From the NCBI GenBank assembly GCA_036276235.1, contig DATBDZ010000053.1:1-43468 (forward strand): 43,468 nucleotides of DNA, in the 5' to 3' direction. Below are positions 8,063-15,827 of the stretch, in pieces. Source of the stretch: JANWHF01 sp036276235. GTDB lineage: Bacteria > Planctomycetota > Phycisphaerae > Tepidisphaerales > Tepidisphaeraceae. The position numbers were made by a program, and so were the translations under genes. The stretch's first letter is position 1. The number at the start of each line of letters is the position of its first letter. Below the pieces are notes generated by a model. That model worked only from the letters and a program-made list of their open reading frames with translations. It had not been told where the DNA came from and made no database searches.

Positions 8063-8139
8063 TGTCATGCTGAGGTACTCCGAAGCATCTGGCTTGCGCG
8101 CGGGAATGGCCAGATGCTCCGGAGTACCTCAGCATGACA
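8063..8139. repeat. Palindromic repeat, family A copy 2
   Basis: 31-bp arms (8063-8093 and 8109-8139) with one mismatch and a 15-nt loop. It occupies the gap between two GT2 genes that are otherwise transcribed in the same direction. With copy 1 it brackets the GT2 gene at 7101-8006. Confidence 0.95.
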
Positions 8140-8183
8140 ATGTTCGAAACTGACGCATTCCAATATTTACGCAATACGCGATG

Positions 8184-9140
8184 TCACCGCTTTAGCGACA
8201 AATGCCCCAGCAGCTTCCACGACGCCAGCCGCAACGGCTGCTGGCGGATCATTCGCCACGCATATTTCCGCGCCGTCTTGCGATGGCCCGCGCGAAGCGC
8301 CTTCCAGAACCACTCCTGATACTGCGCCGTCGGCTCATATGTGCTGCCGGTCGGCGCTTCCAATTCCGACGGCATGGTCTTGCCGCGCTGCTTCCATGCA
8401 TCTCGAACAATTGCTATCAAAACATCGGATTGCTTGATGCCGGTGGTGAATACGACGCTGGAAAAATGCTGGCGATAATGAAGCAGAACGTCGCGAAGGT
8501 TTTCGACCTTGCCGCGCTGGCAGAGGCGAAGAAACAGGTCGTGATCCTGATTGGTGCGATACGCCTCATTGTACCCGCCCATCTCGCGCAGCGTCTGGGT
8601 CCTGATCATCACCGCCGGATGAATCAACGGCCAACCCTTTTCCAGCAGTGCCGTCTCGATCGCATCGTGACCATATTGCGTCTGGGCCTTGTCGCAGACT
8701 GGATCTCCATCCGGGTCGATCAGCAATACCTGCGAGCCGACCATCACGTGATCGGGATGGCTCTCCATGAATTCCAGTTGCCTGACAAACCGCGTCGGCA
8801 TGGCGATGTCATCGCTATCCATCCGCGCCAGATATCGCCCGCGCGCTTCGGCGATGCCGCGATTCAGCGATTTGGTAAGCCCGGCATTCGGCTGCACGAT
8901 CAGGCGAATGCGCGGATCGCGATGAGCGTAGTCCGCAAGCACGTCGGTGCTGCCGTCGGTTGAGCCATCGTCGATGACGATGAACTCAAAGTCGGCAAAC
9001 GTTTGCGCGAGAATGCTGTCGATCGCCGCGGAGAGATACTGATGGCCATTGTAAACGGCCATCAGCACTGAAATTGCCGGTGCGGCGACTGCCGCGGCGC
9101 GCGACGAAGCCGGTGGACTGGTCGTTGCAGGCGCGGGCAT
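8184..9140 (-). CDS. Family 2 glycosyltransferase, paralogue 2
   Basis: The 318-residue GT-A glycosyltransferase is a paralogue of its neighbours. ISVLMAVYNG, VIDDGSTDGS and the DSDD metal motif (LARMDSDDIAMP) are in the expected order, and NQDHDLFLRLCQRG stands where paralogue 1 has WLEDLDLFLRL; the QDHD there is the expected catalytic/acceptor loop. An Ala-rich N-terminal extension of about 20 residues precedes the domain. The C-terminal tail diverges (RLASWKLLGHLSLKR instead of CALRGH). Its start codon overlaps the stop of the upstream gene as TGATG, so translation is coupled. It differs from paralogue 1 in the DXD first position (Ser) and in the acceptor loop, so a different sugar linkage is plausible. 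Confidence 0.9.
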   Translation of the reverse strand: MPAPATTSPPASSRAAAVAAPAISVLMAVYNGHQYLSAAIDSILAQTFADFEFIVIDDGSTDGSTDVLADYAHRDPRIRLIVQPNAGLTKSLNRGIAEARGRYLARMDSDDIAMPTRFVRQLEFMESHPDHVMVGSQVLLIDPDGDPVCDKAQTQYGHDAIETALLEKGWPLIHPAVMIRTQTLREMGGYNEAYRTNQDHDLFLRLCQRGKVENLRDVLLHYRQHFSSVVFTTGIKQSDVLIAIVRDAWKQRGKTMPSELEAPTGSTYEPTAQYQEWFWKALRAGHRKTARKYAWRMIRQQPLRLASWKLLGHLSLKR

Positions 9141-10057
9141 CAGTGCCCCCTCAGCGCGCAGTATGCCGCTCGCCAGGTGTTCACATTGAGCGGGCGAAGT
9201 CGCAGCGCCGCCAGCGCATGCCGCCGCGCGCCGCGGATATTTTTGTCCTTGAGTGCGGCCCAGGTCCAGATCGTGTAGCGATCCGCCTCCGATTCCATCG
9301 GCCGCATTTTGAACTGCAATTCCGCCGGCATCTGCAACCCGCGCCGCGCATACGCTTCAGCCACGAGCTTGCGCTTGAGCTGCTGCTGAATCTCGCGCTT
9401 GGTGTGATTCGAGCTATTGGGATGAATGCGGTATTTCACCAGCGGCTCGGCAATGTTCGCCAGCCGCCCCACTTCCGCCAATCGCAAAAACAGGTCCAGA
9501 TCTTCCGACCACTCGTATTCCTTGCGATACGCGCCGACGCGCAAGGTCGGCTCGCGCCGAATCATCGCCGCGGGCTGCGGCATCATCCACCCGCCGCCGC
9601 GCATCAGGCCGGCGTCGATCGACTCGTGATCCAGCACATGCTCGGTCGTGAAAAGCGGCGAGCCATAAGGCTCGATCAGGATCATCCGCGATCCAACCGC
9701 CACCACCTCCGGACGCTCGCGCATAAAGTCAAACTGCTTCTGCAAGCGATTGGGCATGGCAATGTCGTCCGCGTCGGCGCGGGCGATCAGCTCAGCGCGG
9801 GCGGCTTGCAAGCCGGCGTTGGCCGCGCCGACAATTCCAGCGTGCTGGATGGAGACAACCTTCAGCCGCGAATCCTTTTGGGCATAGCTTCGGAGGATTT
9901 CGCCGGTGGCATCCGTCGATCCATCGTCAACAACCACCAGCTCAAAATCGCCGAACGTCTGCGCGAGATAGCTGTCGAGCATCTCGGCGAGATAGCGCTG
10001 CGCATTGTAAGCGGCGGCGACGACGGAAATCGGCGGATTGCTGGACATCTGACTCAT
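9140..10057 (-). CDS. Family 2 glycosyltransferase, paralogue 3
   Basis: The GT-A glycosyltransferase has about 305 residues from the start at 10057, chosen because its ATG overlaps the upstream stop as ATGA; the frame is open further upstream inside the preceding gene. Motifs: ISVVAAAYNAQRYL, VVDDGSTDATGE, RADADDIAMPNR (metal-binding DADD) and WSEDLDLFLRLAEVG (catalytic Asp). The shared tail is present (RPLNVNTWRAAYCALRGH). It sits in a tight run of four GT2 genes with overlaps on both sides, consistent with enzymes acting in succession on one repeat unit. Confidence 0.9.
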   Translation of the reverse strand: MSQMSSNPPISVVAAAYNAQRYLAEMLDSYLAQTFGDFELVVVDDGSTDATGEILRSYAQKDSRLKVVSIQHAGIVGAANAGLQAARAELIARADADDIAMPNRLQKQFDFMRERPEVVAVGSRMILIEPYGSPLFTTEHVLDHESIDAGLMRGGGWMMPQPAAMIRREPTLRVGAYRKEYEWSEDLDLFLRLAEVGRLANIAEPLVKYRIHPNSSNHTKREIQQQLKRKLVAEAYARRGLQMPAELQFKMRPMESEADRYTIWTWAALKDKNIRGARRHALAALRLRPLNVNTWRAAYCALRGH

Positions 10058-11049
10058 TTGGCGGGGCTGCATTGGATGGTGCTGACGGCAGGAGCCGCCC
10101 GGCGCGGCTCCTGATTCCACGGCCGACCGCGCAGGCACCGATACGCCAGCCACCATGCGTTGTAACTGAACGGCTCATGACGAATCGCCGCCAATGCATG
10201 GCGGCGGGCAATGCCGCAATTCCCCTGGCGCAGCGCCGCGCCGGCCCAAATCTGCAATTGCTGTATAGGCAATAGTTGCGGAGCCAGTTCGATCTGCGAG
10301 GTCGAGAAATCGGTGCGCCCGCGAAGGCGGTGCGCCTCGGCCAGCAGCCGCTCTTTGATCTGCTGCTGCAACTGCGACTTGTGCTTGTTCACACTGCCAA
10401 AATGCTGGCGATATCGCAGCAAAATATTCGGCATATTGGCCAGGCGGCCTTTTTGCGCCAGCCGGAGAAAAAGATCCAGGTCTTCGACCCATTGATATTG
10501 CGTCGCATACCCTCCGGTGGCAAGCACGCTACTTTTTCGCATCATCACCGCCGGATGACACATCGCCAGGCCGTTGCCGCGAAGCAGAGCCGCCTCAATC
10601 TCATCGTGCGCCAGCTTTTGATCGGTCTCCCACAGCGGCGATCCATACGGATCGACCAGCAGCACGCGCGATCCGACCGCCACGCAATCGGGATTCTCGC
10701 GCAGAAATAGGATCTGTTTTTCAAATCGATCGGGCGCGCACAAATCGTCGGCATCCATGCGGGCGATGAGATCGGATCGGGCGGCATCAATGCCGGCATT
10801 CAGCGCCGCGACGATGCCACCATGCGGCATCGTCCGGGGGCGCACGCGAGAATCGGCGCGGGCGAGATCTTCCAGGATGTCGGCGGTTTTGTCGGTCGAG
10901 CCATCGTCAACGACGATGCATTCGAAATCGTCAAATGTTTGCGCTAAAACGCTGGCAATCGCGGCGCGCAAATACCTCGCCGCGTTATAGGCGGGAATGA
11001 CCACGGAAATGGCCGGCTGCGAAGTCATGGTCGGTTTGGATTCAGCCAT
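10054..11049 (-). CDS. Family 2 glycosyltransferase, paralogue 4
   Basis: The 331-residue GT-A glycosyltransferase carries ISVVIPAYNAARYL, VVDDGSTDKTADI, RMDADDLCAPDR and WVEDLDLFLRLAQKG. It is closest to paralogue 3 in sequence. The shared tail ends CLRG and is then extended by about 18 residues (RPWNQEPRRAAP...CSPAK). That extension runs into the overlapping start of the next gene. A start seven codons later (MTSQPAIS) is equally possible. It lies 19 nt after the GT2 gene at 11069-11947. Confidence 0.9.
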   Translation of the reverse strand: MAESKPTMTSQPAISVVIPAYNAARYLRAAIASVLAQTFDDFECIVVDDGSTDKTADILEDLARADSRVRPRTMPHGGIVAALNAGIDAARSDLIARMDADDLCAPDRFEKQILFLRENPDCVAVGSRVLLVDPYGSPLWETDQKLAHDEIEAALLRGNGLAMCHPAVMMRKSSVLATGGYATQYQWVEDLDLFLRLAQKGRLANMPNILLRYRQHFGSVNKHKSQLQQQIKERLLAEAHRLRGRTDFSTSQIELAPQLLPIQQLQIWAGAALRQGNCGIARRHALAAIRHEPFSYNAWWLAYRCLRGRPWNQEPRRAAPAVSTIQCSPAK

Positions 11050-11068
11050 GCGCCCGGAATCGCACCGA

Positions 11069-11947
11069 TCAATATCCCCGAATCGCGCAGAACATGAGCC
11101 GCCACACTTCCGGTGACCAGCTTCGGCGACGAAGCGCCTCGCGGGCGTGTTTGCGCGCGGTCGGAACGTCGGAGGATTTCATCGCCTTCCAACCGTCAAG
11201 CCGATGGCGCTCGGATTCGAATTTATTGCGGCGTCTGCGCAGGTCGCGCATCTCGGGCGGCGAAAGATATTTGTGGTACATCTCGCGCACGATCTTAAAT
11301 TCCTTGCGGAAGGATTCGTACTGGGACATCGTCTTGCTGGCATCGTGCAGACGATACGCCCCCATGCATCGCCGCAACATAAGCGGGCGCAACTTTCCTT
11401 CAAAGAGGAGCCGCATCCAGAATTCGTAGTCGAAGGCAAAATGCATGTCTTCGCGGAAACCGCCGAATTCCCGGGTATAGCGGGCATTCCAGTACGTCGC
11501 CTGCTGGCAGATCGGGTTGGTCATGAACCAATCGATATTGGAATGGTGCGCCATGGGCAGTTGGGGCCATTCGCCCCCATCAGGCTCGATGAAGCGGACC
11601 CAGCCGGTGATCCATTGATGGCCGGCGCTGAAAGCTTGGGCGGCAGCCATCAGTGAGCCGGGATCCAGCAGATCGTCACTGTTGATATAGCAATGCAGCT
11701 CGCCGGTCGCGCGCCGAAACCCCTTGTTAATCGCGTCGGTCTGCCCTTTGTCTCTTTCGCTGACCCACCAGGCGAGGCGATCCTGGTACTTTTTAATGAT
11801 CTCGACGCTGTCGTCTTTGCTCCCGCCATCGCAAACGATGTATTCCAAATTCGGGTAATTCTGATCCAGCACGGACCGAATCGTCTGATCCAGGAAATGC
11901 CCTTGATTATAGCTTGGTGTAACGACTGTGATTCGAGGCAAACTCAT
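11069..11947 (-). CDS. Family 2 glycosyltransferase (WcaA-type), first gene of the GT run
   Basis: This 292-residue glycosyltransferase belongs to a different GT2 subgroup from the four downstream. The N-terminus RITVVTPSYNQGHFLDQTIR, DGGSKDDSVE, CYINSDDLLDPGS (metal site) and FAFDYEFWMRLLFEG are typical of exopolysaccharide GT2 enzymes. Despite this it ends in the same kind of tail (SWSPEVWRLMFCAIRGY) as the paralogues. An AGGTAGGA ribosome site precedes the start. It is divergent from the GT4 gene at 12130; a 61-bp element shared with the wzm upstream region lies 45 nt before its start. Confidence 0.92.
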   Translation of the reverse strand: MSLPRITVVTPSYNQGHFLDQTIRSVLDQNYPNLEYIVCDGGSKDDSVEIIKKYQDRLAWWVSERDKGQTDAINKGFRRATGELHCYINSDDLLDPGSLMAAAQAFSAGHQWITGWVRFIEPDGGEWPQLPMAHHSNIDWFMTNPICQQATYWNARYTREFGGFREDMHFAFDYEFWMRLLFEGKLRPLMLRRCMGAYRLHDASKTMSQYESFRKEFKIVREMYHKYLSPPEMRDLRRRRNKFESERHRLDGWKAMKSSDVPTARKHAREALRRRSWSPEVWRLMFCAIRGY

Positions 11948-11992
11948 GTGATAATTCCTACCTGCTCGATCTTGCTGATAAAGACAATTGAC

Positions 11993-12053
11993 ATTATCGG
12001 ACAGGCGCCGGTCAACGGCAGACCTTGCCCAACCATCGGAAGTATCGGCACAG
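11993..12053. promoter_or_regulatory. Shared upstream element of the polysaccharide cluster, copy 1
   Basis: Read on the minus strand, this 61-bp stretch aligns without gaps to 16774-16834 (42 of 61 identical by my count). It has a 15-nt identical block TGCCGATACTTCCGA and, at exactly the same distance, GTCCGATAA. Weaker similarity continues to about 12084. It lies 45 nt upstream of the GT2 start at 11947 and 77 nt before the GT4 start at 12130, so it could serve either gene as promoter, operator or leader. Confidence 0.6.
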
Positions 12054-12129
12054 ATTGCCGGCTGCGATACTCACAGAAACCGGCTGGCGAGACGCTCCTC
12101 ATTGTAGCATACACTGGAATGAACAAGCC

Positions 12130-13221
12130 ATGCGGATCACCTTCGTGCTTGCGCACGCGGACTTGTCGGGCGGCGTGCGAATCGTCGCGGATTACGCCAA
12201 GCGGCTGGCGGCAAAGGGGCACGAGATCGTCGTGGTCTCGCGCCCGCCGCGGCGCGCCTCGCTTGGAGAAAAGGTTCGGTCGGCGCTCAAGCGCCGTCCG
12301 CTCCCAACCGCATGCCGAACGGGTCCCAGTCATCTGGATAACAGTGGCATCGACCACCGCATCATCGACGGCCACCGCGCGGTAACGGCAAATGATGTGC
12401 CCGACGCCGATGCGGTTATAGCAACCTGGTGGGAAACTGCGGAGTGGGTTTTTAAATATCCCCGGCGCAAGGGGGCAAAAATCTACTTTATCCAGCATTA
12501 CGAGGCGCACGAGGGCCTTCCCGCGGACCGGGTTGACGCGACATGGCGATTGCCGATGCACAAGATTGTCATCGCCAACTGGCTGGCGGAGTTGTCCAAG
12601 GACCGCTTCGGCGACACGGCCTATTCGCTGGTTCCCGACGCCGTGGACATGACCCGCTTCTTCGCGCCGCCGCGCGGTAAGCAAGCCGCGCCGACAATCG
12701 GCATGATGTATTCGCACGTCCCGTTCAAGGGATGCGATATTAGCCTTAAGGCATTCGATCTGGCGGCCCAAAAAATCCGCGGGCTGAAGTTGATTGCCTT
12801 TGGCAGCCGTCATCCGACGCGGGAGCTTCCGCTTCCGCCAGGATCGGAGTTTATCCACCAGCCCCCGCAAGATCTGATCAAGGACATTTATTCCAGAGCA
12901 GATGCATGGCTGGTTGCGAGCCGCTCCGAGGGATTTGGACTGCCGATTCTGGAGGCGATGGCCTGCCGCACTCCCGTTATCGCGACGCCCGCTGGCGCTG
13001 CTCCGGAACTCCTGGCATCGGGAGGTGGATTAATCGTTCCCCATGAAAGCCCCTCGGCGATGGCGGCGGCGATTGAGCAAATCTGCGGGTTGGATGACCC
13101 CGACTGGCGCGCCATGTCTGAGGAGGCCGTTGCCACCGCGGCTTCTTACAACTGGGAACGCTCAACCAAGCTGTTTGAAGAGGCGCTCGCTGAAGCCATT
13201 GAGCGGCAGGGCGCCGAATGA
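12130..13221 (+). CDS. Family 4 glycosyltransferase (GT-B fold)
   Basis: This retaining GT4 glycosyltransferase transfers a sugar, often mannose or glucose, from a nucleotide-activated donor to a growing glycan. The ATG at 12130 gives 363 residues beginning MRITFVLAHADLSGGVR, the usual Gly-rich first loop. The C-terminal Rossmann domain holds the EX7E motif (SEGFGLPILEAMACRTPVIA) followed by PAGAAPELL. A short Arg-rich insertion follows the second strand (about 40-65). It is the only plus-strand gene in the polysaccharide cluster, divergent from the GT2 run and convergent with the next GT4 gene (34-nt gap). The frame is open about 100 nt upstream but without a better start. Confidence 0.9.
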   Translation: MRITFVLAHADLSGGVRIVADYAKRLAAKGHEIVVVSRPPRRASLGEKVRSALKRRPLPTACRTGPSHLDNSGIDHRIIDGHRAVTANDVPDADAVIATWWETAEWVFKYPRRKGAKIYFIQHYEAHEGLPADRVDATWRLPMHKIVIANWLAELSKDRFGDTAYSLVPDAVDMTRFFAPPRGKQAAPTIGMMYSHVPFKGCDISLKAFDLAAQKIRGLKLIAFGSRHPTRELPLPPGSEFIHQPPQDLIKDIYSRADAWLVASRSEGFGLPILEAMACRTPVIATPAGAAPELLASGGGLIVPHESPSAMAAAIEQICGLDDPDWRAMSEEAVATAASYNWERSTKLFEEALAEAIERQGAE

Positions 13222-13255
13222 GTATCCACTCATCATGCGGGATTGAGTGATCGGA

Positions 13256-14404
13256 TCACGATCCTTCAGCGATGCCTCGGGCCGCGATCTGCGACGAAGA
13301 CGCTGGTGCGGTTGGCCTGGGGGCGCCGCGCAACTGCTCGATTGCATCGAACGTATCTTTGGCCGCGCGTCGCCAATTATATTGTTCGACCGCGAGCTTG
13401 CGGCCGGCGGCGCCCTGCTGCCGCAATCGAGCGCGATCGTTGGCGAGGCGCATCAGCATATCCGCCATCGCGCCGGCATTTCCGTCGACGATCAGATCTC
13501 GCTGATTCAGCTTGCCGAAAATCTCGTTCACCTGCGGCTGCGCGGTGCTGACGATCGTCAGGCCGCTGGCCATGTAATCGAAGACCTTTAGCGGCGAGCA
13601 ATAATCTGCCGCGCCGGGGTTGTAGCAGCAGAGGCCCACATCCATCGCCGTCAGCCAGCTTCCCAGTTCTTCGTACGGCTTAGGGCCGTGATAATGAAGA
13701 TTTGGCGGCGTATCTGCCGTTCGTTCAAATCCGTTGCCGATGACATGGAAGATGATCCGCTCGCCCTGCCCGCGCCGGCAGATTTCCGCCGCCGACTCGC
13801 GCAGCAGCTCGAAGTTGTGCCACTTGATCCACGCCGACCCGATCCACACGACATTGAGCTTCCCCGGATCGCGCGCGATCTGCGGCGTCGGCGGGATATC
13901 CGGCCGGAAGAGCTGCGGATCAGAGCCATTCGGCACCGTGAGCGCCCGCTTCAGACCGAGCTTCTGAGTCGCATAGTCGGAGATGTTTTGCGAAACGCAG
14001 ATCGCCAGATCGCAGCCGCGCGCGAATTTGCGCAGGCCCGCGGCACAGCGTTCCACTTCCGCCTGATCCTGCCCGAGCACCAGCGCATATTCCGGTACGC
14101 TGTTGAATTCCCAGACGATCAACGGATTGCCGACGATTGCGCGATAAGGCTGCACCGCCCACTGCACGCACCAGGGCGCTTTCCATTCGACGCGGTAGTA
14201 GATGACATCCATCTGCCGCAGCGTCCGAAGGCGAGCCAACTTGCTCTTGGGCACCGGCTCGGAAGTCGGTAATTGTTGCTTCGCATGCCAAACCCAAACG
14301 CGATGCCCCAGCTCCACGGCATTATTCACAAACTGCCGCATATGCGCATACCCGCCCCCGGAGGCGTTAGGCATGTAAACAGCGTTGGCGAAGCAGATGT
14401 TCAT
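13256..14404 (-). CDS. Family 4 glycosyltransferase
   Basis: The 382-residue GT-B glycosyltransferase begins MNICFANAVYMPNASGGGYA. It has an N-terminal domain with FNSVPEYAL and CVSQNISDYA, the linker VPNGSDPQLFRP, and a C-terminal donor domain with VVWIGSAWIKWHN. The nucleotide-sugar loop (YCSPLKVFDYMASGLTIVST) has the usual EX7E region with Lys/Val/Asp variation. A Pro/Ala-rich tail of about 25 residues ends the protein. It is third in a leftward run wzm-wzt-GT4; the 94-nt gap before it is filled by a palindromic repeat that ends only about 5 nt before the start, leaving no clear ribosome site. Confidence 0.9.
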   Translation of the reverse strand: MNICFANAVYMPNASGGGYAHMRQFVNNAVELGHRVWVWHAKQQLPTSEPVPKSKLARLRTLRQMDVIYYRVEWKAPWCVQWAVQPYRAIVGNPLIVWEFNSVPEYALVLGQDQAEVERCAAGLRKFARGCDLAICVSQNISDYATQKLGLKRALTVPNGSDPQLFRPDIPPTPQIARDPGKLNVVWIGSAWIKWHNFELLRESAAEICRRGQGERIIFHVIGNGFERTADTPPNLHYHGPKPYEELGSWLTAMDVGLCCYNPGAADYCSPLKVFDYMASGLTIVSTAQPQVNEIFGKLNQRDLIVDGNAGAMADMLMRLANDRARLRQQGAAGRKLAVEQYNWRRAAKDTFDAIEQLRGAPRPTAPASSSQIAARGIAEGS

Positions 14405-14409
14405 AAGCA

Positions 14410-14494
14410 GTTGCTAGTTGCTGGTTGCTAGTTTCTAGTTGGCAGTGATGCACTTGCATTTCACTAGCAACTAGCAACTAGCAACCAGCAACTT
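14410..14494. repeat. Palindromic word repeat, family D copy 2
   Basis: The arms 14411-14442 and 14463-14494 are built of the same GTTGCTAGTT / GCTGGTTGCTAG words as the element at 1620-1715, here with three to four word copies per arm. It fills the gap between the wzt-like gene and the GT4 gene. Confidence 0.92.
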
Positions 14495-14498
14495 CCAA

Positions 14499-15752
14499 TC
14501 AAGCTACCTTCTCCACATTCCAGTCACCATCTTCCAGATAGGTGCAGGTGTTTTTGAACCAGCCGCCTTCTCGGTCGCGGCCGTACATGACGACCTCGAA
14601 GGGACAGATGCCTTCGAGCATTTCGAATTCCTTGCCGCCAGCTTGCTCTTTCAGATGGACGCGCAGGGTGTAATCGCCCATGAAGAGGCGCATCTTCGGA
14701 ATGCGGCAGACCAGATGATACGTCCCCGGCTGCCGCGCCATCGGGTGCTCGGTGTCGTGACACCAGAAGTAGAGCACCGGTTCCTGCATGCGGTTGCAGG
14801 CATGGAAGCTGATCCGCGCGCCGTTGATCGGCACGGGCGTGGTCAGCTCGATGTGAACTTCCATCTCCTTGCCGTTCATCTGCACATTGTGCGGCTCGCT
14901 CGTGCGCAACTCGACGCGGGTGATCTTCGGCTTATCCGCCAGCGGCTTTGCAGTGTAGACCTCTTCGGTGGAGGCATTGCCGACCAGCTTCAGATATTCG
15001 TTGATGATTTCGGGCGTCGGACCGACGCGTAACATCCTGCCCTTCTGCAGCAGCACGCAGCGATTGGTGAGCGTCGAAACCGCCTGCATATTGTGGCTGA
15101 CGAAGAGCACCGTCCGCCCTTCGCCGGCGGCGACGTCCTTCATCTTTCCCAGACATTTGCGCTGAAACGCCGCGTCACCCACCGCCAGCACTTCATCCAC
15201 CACTAGGATTTCCGGCTCCAAGTGAGCGGCGACGGCAAAGGCCAGCCTCACGTACATGCCTGATGAATAATGCTTGACCGGCGTATCGAGGAACTCCGAA
15301 ATCTCCGCGAAATCCACGATCTTGTCGAAATTGCGTTTGATCTCGGCGCGTTTCATCCCCAGGATCGCGCCGTTCATGAAGATATTTTCGCGGCCGGTCA
15401 ACTCCGGATGAAACCCAGTGCCGACTTCCAGCAGCGACGCCACGCGCCCGCGCAGGCGGGCCTTGCCTTCGGTCGGCTCGGTGATGCGGCTCAGAAGCTT
15501 GAGCAATGTGCTCTTACCGGCGCCGTTGCGGCCGACGAACCCCATCACTTCGCCGCGCTGCACTTCAAACGAAACGTCGCGCACCGCCCAAAAGGCGTCG
15601 GTATGATCCTCCGCCGCCAGGAACCGCCGACGAAACCTCTGCGCCGGCGACTTGGCCAGCTTCATCACAGCTTCGCGAAAAGTCTCATGCCGGCGGGTTT
15701 TTTCGCCCAGCAGGTAGGCTTTGCCGAGATTTTCGACGGTGATGATTGCCAT
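14499..15752 (-). CDS. Polysaccharide ABC exporter, ATP-binding subunit (Wzt-type)
   Basis: This subunit powers export of a finished polysaccharide chain across the inner membrane with the permease encoded just upstream. The 417-residue protein has Walker A GRNGAGKST (74-82), the signature YSSGM (162-166), Walker B ILVVDE (182-187) and the switch His220. After the nucleotide domain there is a 150-residue C-terminal domain (about 265-417) of beta-sandwich character. In Wzt exporters the extra domain can recognise the chain terminus, so this cluster may use the ABC-dependent rather than the Wzy-dependent route. The start at 15752 lies directly against a palindromic repeat and has no visible Shine-Dalgarno sequence. 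Confidence 0.93.
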   Translation of the reverse strand: MAIITVENLGKAYLLGEKTRRHETFREAVMKLAKSPAQRFRRRFLAAEDHTDAFWAVRDVSFEVQRGEVMGFVGRNGAGKSTLLKLLSRITEPTEGKARLRGRVASLLEVGTGFHPELTGRENIFMNGAILGMKRAEIKRNFDKIVDFAEISEFLDTPVKHYSSGMYVRLAFAVAAHLEPEILVVDEVLAVGDAAFQRKCLGKMKDVAAGEGRTVLFVSHNMQAVSTLTNRCVLLQKGRMLRVGPTPEIINEYLKLVGNASTEEVYTAKPLADKPKITRVELRTSEPHNVQMNGKEMEVHIELTTPVPINGARISFHACNRMQEPVLYFWCHDTEHPMARQPGTYHLVCRIPKMRLFMGDYTLRVHLKEQAGGKEFEMLEGICPFEVVMYGRDREGGWFKNTCTYLEDGDWNVEKVA

Positions 15753-15824
15753 GGGTTTCAGGTTTCAGGTTTCAGGAAAGGGTTTCAAAGATTCTTCTTC
15801 TCCTGAAACCCGAAACCTGAAACT
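15753..15824. repeat. Palindromic word repeat, family E
   Basis: The arms 15753-15777 and 15801-15823 are made of three repeats of GGTTTCA(G) and their complement. The element begins at the base next to the wzt-like start codon and ends 4 nt from the wzm-like stop, filling the whole gap. Confidence 0.92.
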
Positions 15825-15827
15825 CAT

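Noticed and set aside
9074..10114. A 346-residue plus-strand frame opposite the GT2 genes
   Set aside because: Mirrors the GT2 coding sequence; no start signals or domains. Similar parallel frames exist opposite the other paralogues at the same relative place.
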